Assembly (NCBI GenBank): GCA_014706295.1
Contig: JACSVZ010000008.1
Location: forward strand, 22,423,659-22,487,658
Direction of reading: 5' to 3'
Length of the DNA: 64,000 bases
Source of the DNA: Lycocorax pyrrhopterus obiensis
Taxonomy: Eukaryota > Chordata > Aves > Passeriformes > Paradisaeidae
In this document: positions 59,913 to 64,000 of the stretch, piece after piece
Layout: each line of letters opens with the position of its first letter
Position numbering within the stretch: position 1 is the stretch's first letter
The notes under the pieces: model-generated
What the model was told of the DNA's origin: nothing
The model's input: the letters and a program-made list of their open reading frames with translations, nothing else
The model's database searches: none
Position numbers and translations under genes: made by a program

Positions 59913-60780
59913 TTACACACAGTTTTCACTTAAAATTAGGTCCCATTGATGTACACAGCAGGTTTCCCCATCTTTCTGCACTACCCACCAAGTGTAACCA
60001 GGTCCTCGAGCAAAAACAATCCCATGGAAGGATTTGCCTTTGCCTGAGGTGGGATTAATCCAAACTATCTTTCCTAATATTCATCTCATGTGTACCACAG
60101 GGACTTTATCTCCATCTACGGTGTGCAAGGGTTCTGACTGGGCAGGACCAGCTCGATTGATGGAGCCTCACGGCCTTCACTAAATGCAGCTCCCAATTTT
60201 TGAAGGTCCCCCTGCCCAGTGCCTTCAGGGTGGTTTTTAGCAGTCTGTTGCACCATTCAACTTTCCCAGCGGCTGGTGCATGATAAGGAATATGGTACAC
60301 CCACTCGATACCGTGTTCTCTAGTCCAGGTACTCATAAGGCTGTTTTCGAAATGAATCTCATTGTCCAACGCAATTCTTTCAGGGTGCCATGTCTCCACA
60401 GGACTTGCCGTTCAAGGCCCAAGATGGTGTTCCAGGCAGTAGTGTGAGGCACAGGGTACATCTCCAGCCATCCAGTGGTTGCTTCCACCATGGTCAACAC
60501 GCAGTACTTGCCTTGGCGGGTTTGGGGAAGTGTGATGTAATCAATTTGCCAGGCTTCCCCATAACTATATTTTGACCACTGTCCACCATACCATAGAGGC
60601 TTCATCTGCTTGGCTTGCTTGATTGCAGTACATGTCTCACAGTCAGGGATGACCTGTGAGATACTGTCCATGGTTAAAGTCCACCCCTTGGTCACGGGCC
60701 CATCGGTATGTAGCATCCCTTCCCTGATGACCGGAGGCATCGTGGGCCCAATGAGCTAGAAATAATTCTGCCTTGTGCTG
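59913..60780 (-). pseudogene. ERV integrase (broken)
   Basis: Similarity covers the zinc-binding region (about 60780-60640), the catalytic DDE core and the C-terminal domain ending at a stop near 59915-59913. The first catalytic Asp is visible as QIDYI. The second Asp region and the Glu region are present in another frame at 60399-60106. The frame changes at least once at 60330-60400 and again near 60110-60140, and an in-frame TGA stands at 60083-60081. The enzyme would join viral DNA to the host chromosome; this copy cannot make an intact product. Confidence 0.8.
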
Positions 60781-61420
60781 TCAGTCCATATCCACCTGAG
60801 ATACTTTAACCTTGGCAGCTCGCCCCACCTGCTCGTTGTTATGATGCTCTTCATTAGCCCGACTCTTGGGTACGTGTGCATCCACGTGTCAAACCTTCAC
60901 GGTCAGCCTCTCCACCCGGGCGGCAATGTCCTGCCAAATCTCAGCGGCCCAAATGGGTTTCCTTCTGCACTGCCAGCTGGCCTTTCTCCAGCAATTCAGC
61001 CATCCCCACAGAGCATTAGCTACCATCCACGAGTCGGTGTAGAGATAGAGTCTTGGCCACTTCTCTCATTCAGCGATATTCAAAGCCAGCTGGACAGCTT
61101 TAAGCTCTGCAAGCTGACTTGATCCACCTTGTCCCTCAGTAGCTTCTGCAGCTTTCCGTGTGGGACTCCATATAGCAGCTTTCCATTTCTGGTTTGTTCC
61201 TACAATACAGCAGGAACCATCAGTGAAGAGGGCGTTACCGCTTTTCATTCTCTGGTACTTGGTTATATGGTGGGGCCTCCTCAGCACATGTCACCTGCTC
61301 CTCTTCTTCTTCAAAAGATAGTCCAAAACTCTCACCTTTGGGTCAGTTTGTTATGATTTCCAGAATCCCAGGGTGATTAGGATTTCCCATCCAGGCTCGC
61401 TGTGTGATCAGAGCGATCCA
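60781..61420 (-). pseudogene. ERV RNase H domain (broken)
   Basis: The segment at 61287-61066 carries the first catalytic region (FTDGS) and a Glu-containing helix. The reading then meets an in-frame TGA at 61068-61066, a likely CGA-to-TGA decay, while the downstream YTDSW-type Asp motif follows in the same frame at about 61045-61025. The normal role is removal of RNA from the RNA:DNA hybrid. Confidence 0.75.
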
Positions 61421-62690
61421 CTTGCTTCACGTGGCATCAGTGGCATGATGTGTAGAAGGAACCTTCCCTTTGGACATCCAGCCCAGCACTGGTAGTCGGA
61501 GTGCCAGAAGCAGCTGTGCTTCGGTGCCAATCACTTCTGAGGCAGCTCAAACTCCTTTGTAGGCTGCAAGAATCTCTTTGTCAGTTGGGGTATAGCTGGT
61601 TTCAGATCCTTCGTATCCTCGACTCCAGAACCCCAGTGGTCGTCCTCGGGTCTCCCCAGGTCTCTTCTGCCAGAGGCTCCAGGAAGGACCATTTTCCCTG
61701 GCTGCAGTGTAGAGCACGTTTTTTACATCCTGCCCTGTCCTGACTGGCCAAAGGGCTACTGCATGGGCAATCTCCTGTTTAATTTGTTCAGAAGCTTGTT
61801 GTTGTTTGGGGCCCCACCAGAAATCGTTTTTCTTTTGTGACGCAAGATAGAGCGGGCTTACAATCGTGCTGTACTCCAGGATATGCATCCTCCAAAAGCC
61901 CACAGCACCTAGGAAAAGGAAAACATCAGGAAAGCCTGGGTTTCTTTCTTGTTGGTTGGTGGAGACATAGCTGCTATTTTGTTAATCACTTCCATTGGAA
62001 TCTGGCAATGTTCATCTTGCCACTTTACTCCTAGAAAATGAATTTCTGGAGCAGGTCCCTTAACCTTACTTCGTTTAATGGCAAGCTTTCAGGAGAATCT
62101 GGATAATCTCTCCTTTCTTGAAGACTTCCCCTGCTGTGTTCCCCTATATGATGATGTCATCCATGTACTGCAGATGTTCTGGAGCCTTACCCTTTTCCAG
62201 TGCAGTCTGGATCACTCCATGGCAGATGGTGCAACTTTGCTTCCACCCCTGCGGCAGTCAATTTCAAGTATATTGCACGCCTCTCCAGGTGAAGGCAAAC
62301 TGGGGCCTGCACTCTGCTGCCAAAGGAACAGAGAAAAATCACTGGCAATGTCAATGATCGCATACCACTTTGCTGCCTTGGACTCCAGCTCGTACTGATG
62401 CTCCAGCATGTCCAGCACACCAGCACTCAGTAGTGGCGTGACTTCATTCAGGCCACAGTAATCCACTATCAGACTCCATTCTCCACTGGCCTTATGCACT
62501 GGCCATATTAGGGCTGTTAAAGGGTGAACGAGCCTTGCTGATAACCCCTTGGCTTTCCAGTTCACGAATCATCTCATGGATGGGAATCACAGAGTCTCTG
62601 TCGGTGCGGTACTGTCGATGGTGCGCTGTTGCTCTGGCGATTGGTACCTGTTGTACTTCAATTCTCAGCAGTCCCACAGCAGAGGGGTTG
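61421..62690 (-). pseudogene. ERV reverse transcriptase (broken)
   Basis: The fingers region lies at about 62565-62350. The catalytic YMDD is at 62167-62156, and a stop codon (TAG) stands in the same frame at 62146-62144. The thumb/connection part continues at 61903-61547. Frame shifts occur between the blocks, so no full enzyme can be made. The family's role is copying viral RNA to DNA. Confidence 0.82.
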
Positions 62691-63179
62691 TCTGAGAGAC
62701 AAGGCAGGGTATTCAGTTGTCTGACAGATTGTCTCTAGAGCAGCTATCCTAAAAGCCCAGCAATGTCCTTTTGGGTCTTTGAATTACCCACTCCTGAGAC
62801 AGTCTATGCTGAGGATGCACGGGGCCTCTGTACCAGTCACGATGGGATGTTTCTGCCACTCCTTCCCAGTCAAGCTCACTTCAGCTTCCAGTACAGTCAG
62901 CTGCTGGGATCACCCTGTCACCCCAGAAATGGAAATAGATTCTGTCCCATATACCATGATGGCATCAGGGTACATTGAGCTCCAGTGACAACCAAAGCCG
63001 TACACCTTTGTGGGGCAGACGTGCCATCAGATCCACACAGTCCCATAGATCTGATTGTCCCTTTCCTCTACGTGGCTAGAAGCAGGGCCCTTCTAATCCT
63101 GGTAATGGTACACATTGCTCTCCTCCTGTAAATATGACCTTGAGGTCCCTTAAAGAGGGTTGATTATATCATCATTCCT
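62691..63179 (-). pseudogene. ERV aspartic protease region (active site changed)
   Basis: Between gag and reverse transcriptase a segment resembles a retroviral aspartic protease. At the position where the family has the catalytic Asp of its D-T-G/A motif, the codon at 62989-62987 reads GTC (Val), giving LVVTGAQ. Downstream reading is interrupted. This supports loss of function. Confidence 0.65.
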
Positions 63180-63998
63180 TTACCACCTGGAGTCTTGTCT
63201 ATGAGAGACCAGAGCAGCACTGACCCTAGATGAGCTTCTTGTGGTCATTGCTCCTCTTTTCAGCTCATATAGCCAGGTGGCTAAGTAAGAGGTGGGTTTT
63301 CCATCCCACTTCCTCATGTCTTCTTCATGCTCCTGAAGGAAAAACCAGAGGTTACCTCGCAGAGTGTATCCTCTCTCCTTGGCTGGGGGACACCTGTTCC
63401 TAATGGCAGAGACTCTTGTTAGTTCTGGCGAGATGTGGTAAATTCTTTCCTTAAGCTCCTTCCTCAGTTTCTGGTGGGCTTCTTCAGTTTTCTCTTCCAA
63501 GCTCCGGACATGCTCGGCCAGCTTTCCATGGACGAGACATGAGTGCATAACAGGGCAGTGACAGCGTCGTTGTAAATTCTTAGTTTGTTGACCAATGCAT
63601 CCACCTTGTCCTCTCCTTCCCTCCACTGCAGCATTGCTAAGTAGTGGGAGTATATTTCTGGTCCACGCCATGTGAATTTCAACCACATTTGCGATGTGCA
63701 CTGGACACCATCTGGGCATCTGGACACCCCTGGACATCTCAGGGAATCTCTCATCTTCTGAGAAAATGATCTCCAGCACAGCCAATTCCTTTAGGCATTG
63801 GATACCTTGTTCCATTATGCTCCATTTTCCTTGGTGCACCTGGAGGTCTTCTTTACAAGGGTATCTATCCCTTACACTTGCCAGCAGTCGCTGCCAGAGG
63901 CTGAGTTCTCTGGGTTCTCCTGATCCCCTGGTCAATGACCACATCCCGGGACAGCGATCCCAGTTGCCCAGCCTCATATCCTTCCTGAATGGTGTCAT
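63180..63998 (-). pseudogene. ERV gag, C-terminal part (cut by window edge)
   Basis: An open reading frame of 272 codons ends at a stop at 63182-63180. It lies directly 5' of the protease region on the minus strand, where gag belongs. It is rich in charged and Trp residues and has a likely helical stretch (about 63500-63420) followed by a Cys-poor C-terminus with no CCHC zinc knuckle seen. The protein is recognised as ERV-L-like gag by position and general resemblance only. It remains open to the window edge, so integrity upstream is unknown. Confidence 0.6.
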
Positions 63999-64000
63999 TA

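Larger units (their letters stand above)
59197..64000 (-). mobile_element. ERV-L-like provirus, 3' portion (5' end outside window)
   Basis: On the minus strand the order is gag, protease, reverse transcriptase, RNase H, integrase and LTR, the order of a retrovirus without env. Only about 110 bases separate the end of integrase from the LTR. Several stops and frame breaks interrupt pol, so it is an old copy. Its pol resembles vertebrate ERV-L (class III) elements common in birds, from recalled similarity only. It sits in an LCOR intron in the sense orientation. Confidence 0.85.

Noticed and set aside
60775..61122. Plus-strand open frames across the ERV
   Set aside because: All retroviral similarity is on the minus strand; these are antisense shadows.

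Overview
The window reads as a bird nuclear chromosome. It has spliced vertebrate genes with canonical GT/AG introns, many SLIT1 introns of only about 100 to 400 bases, GC-rich coding sequence and an env-less retrovirus of an ERV-L-like type. The bird assignment is an inference from protein similarity, intron compactness and the ERV type; I cannot name the species. The order SLIT1 (+) facing LCOR (-) matches the vertebrate neighbourhood known from human 10q24.

Region 1 (1-13.5 kb, + strand) is the 3' two thirds of SLIT1, which encodes a secreted axon-guidance ligand of ROBO receptors. Twenty-two exons (199-10874) run in unbroken phase and encode about 1040 residues: the third and fourth leucine-rich-repeat domains, nine EGF-like modules, a laminin-G domain and the C-terminal cystine knot. 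A 3' UTR of about 2.6 kb follows. The first two LRR domains lie upstream of the window.

Region 2 (13.5-59 kb, - strand) is LCOR, a nuclear corepressor gene with two mutually exclusive terminal exons. Reading on the minus strand, exons at 59006-58874, 54336-54049 and 51187-51094 carry an N-terminal segment, the LxxLL box and two CtBP-binding motifs. The third exon ends in phase 2 and can join either 48328-47359, giving classical LCOR with a pipsqueak helix-turn-helix (433 aa from the internal ATG), or 24486-19962, giving the long PRC2-associated form PALI1 (formerly C10orf12), whose terminal exon adds about 1507 aa. The 13.5-20 kb and 38.8-47.4 kb stretches are best read as 3' UTRs of the two forms. 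SLIT1 and LCOR converge, with opposing poly(A) signals a few hundred bases apart.

Region 3 (59.2-64 kb, - strand) is the 3' part of an old ERV-L-like provirus inside an LCOR intron, in the same orientation as LCOR. From right to left it contains gag, protease, reverse transcriptase, RNase H, integrase and a roughly 600-bp LTR. There is no room for env. The pol region carries stops, frame breaks and a changed protease active-site residue, so this copy appears dead. The LTR ends about 190 bases upstream of an LCOR splice acceptor. I saw no prokaryotic genes, CRISPR arrays, tRNA or rRNA genes, and no clearly new coding system.
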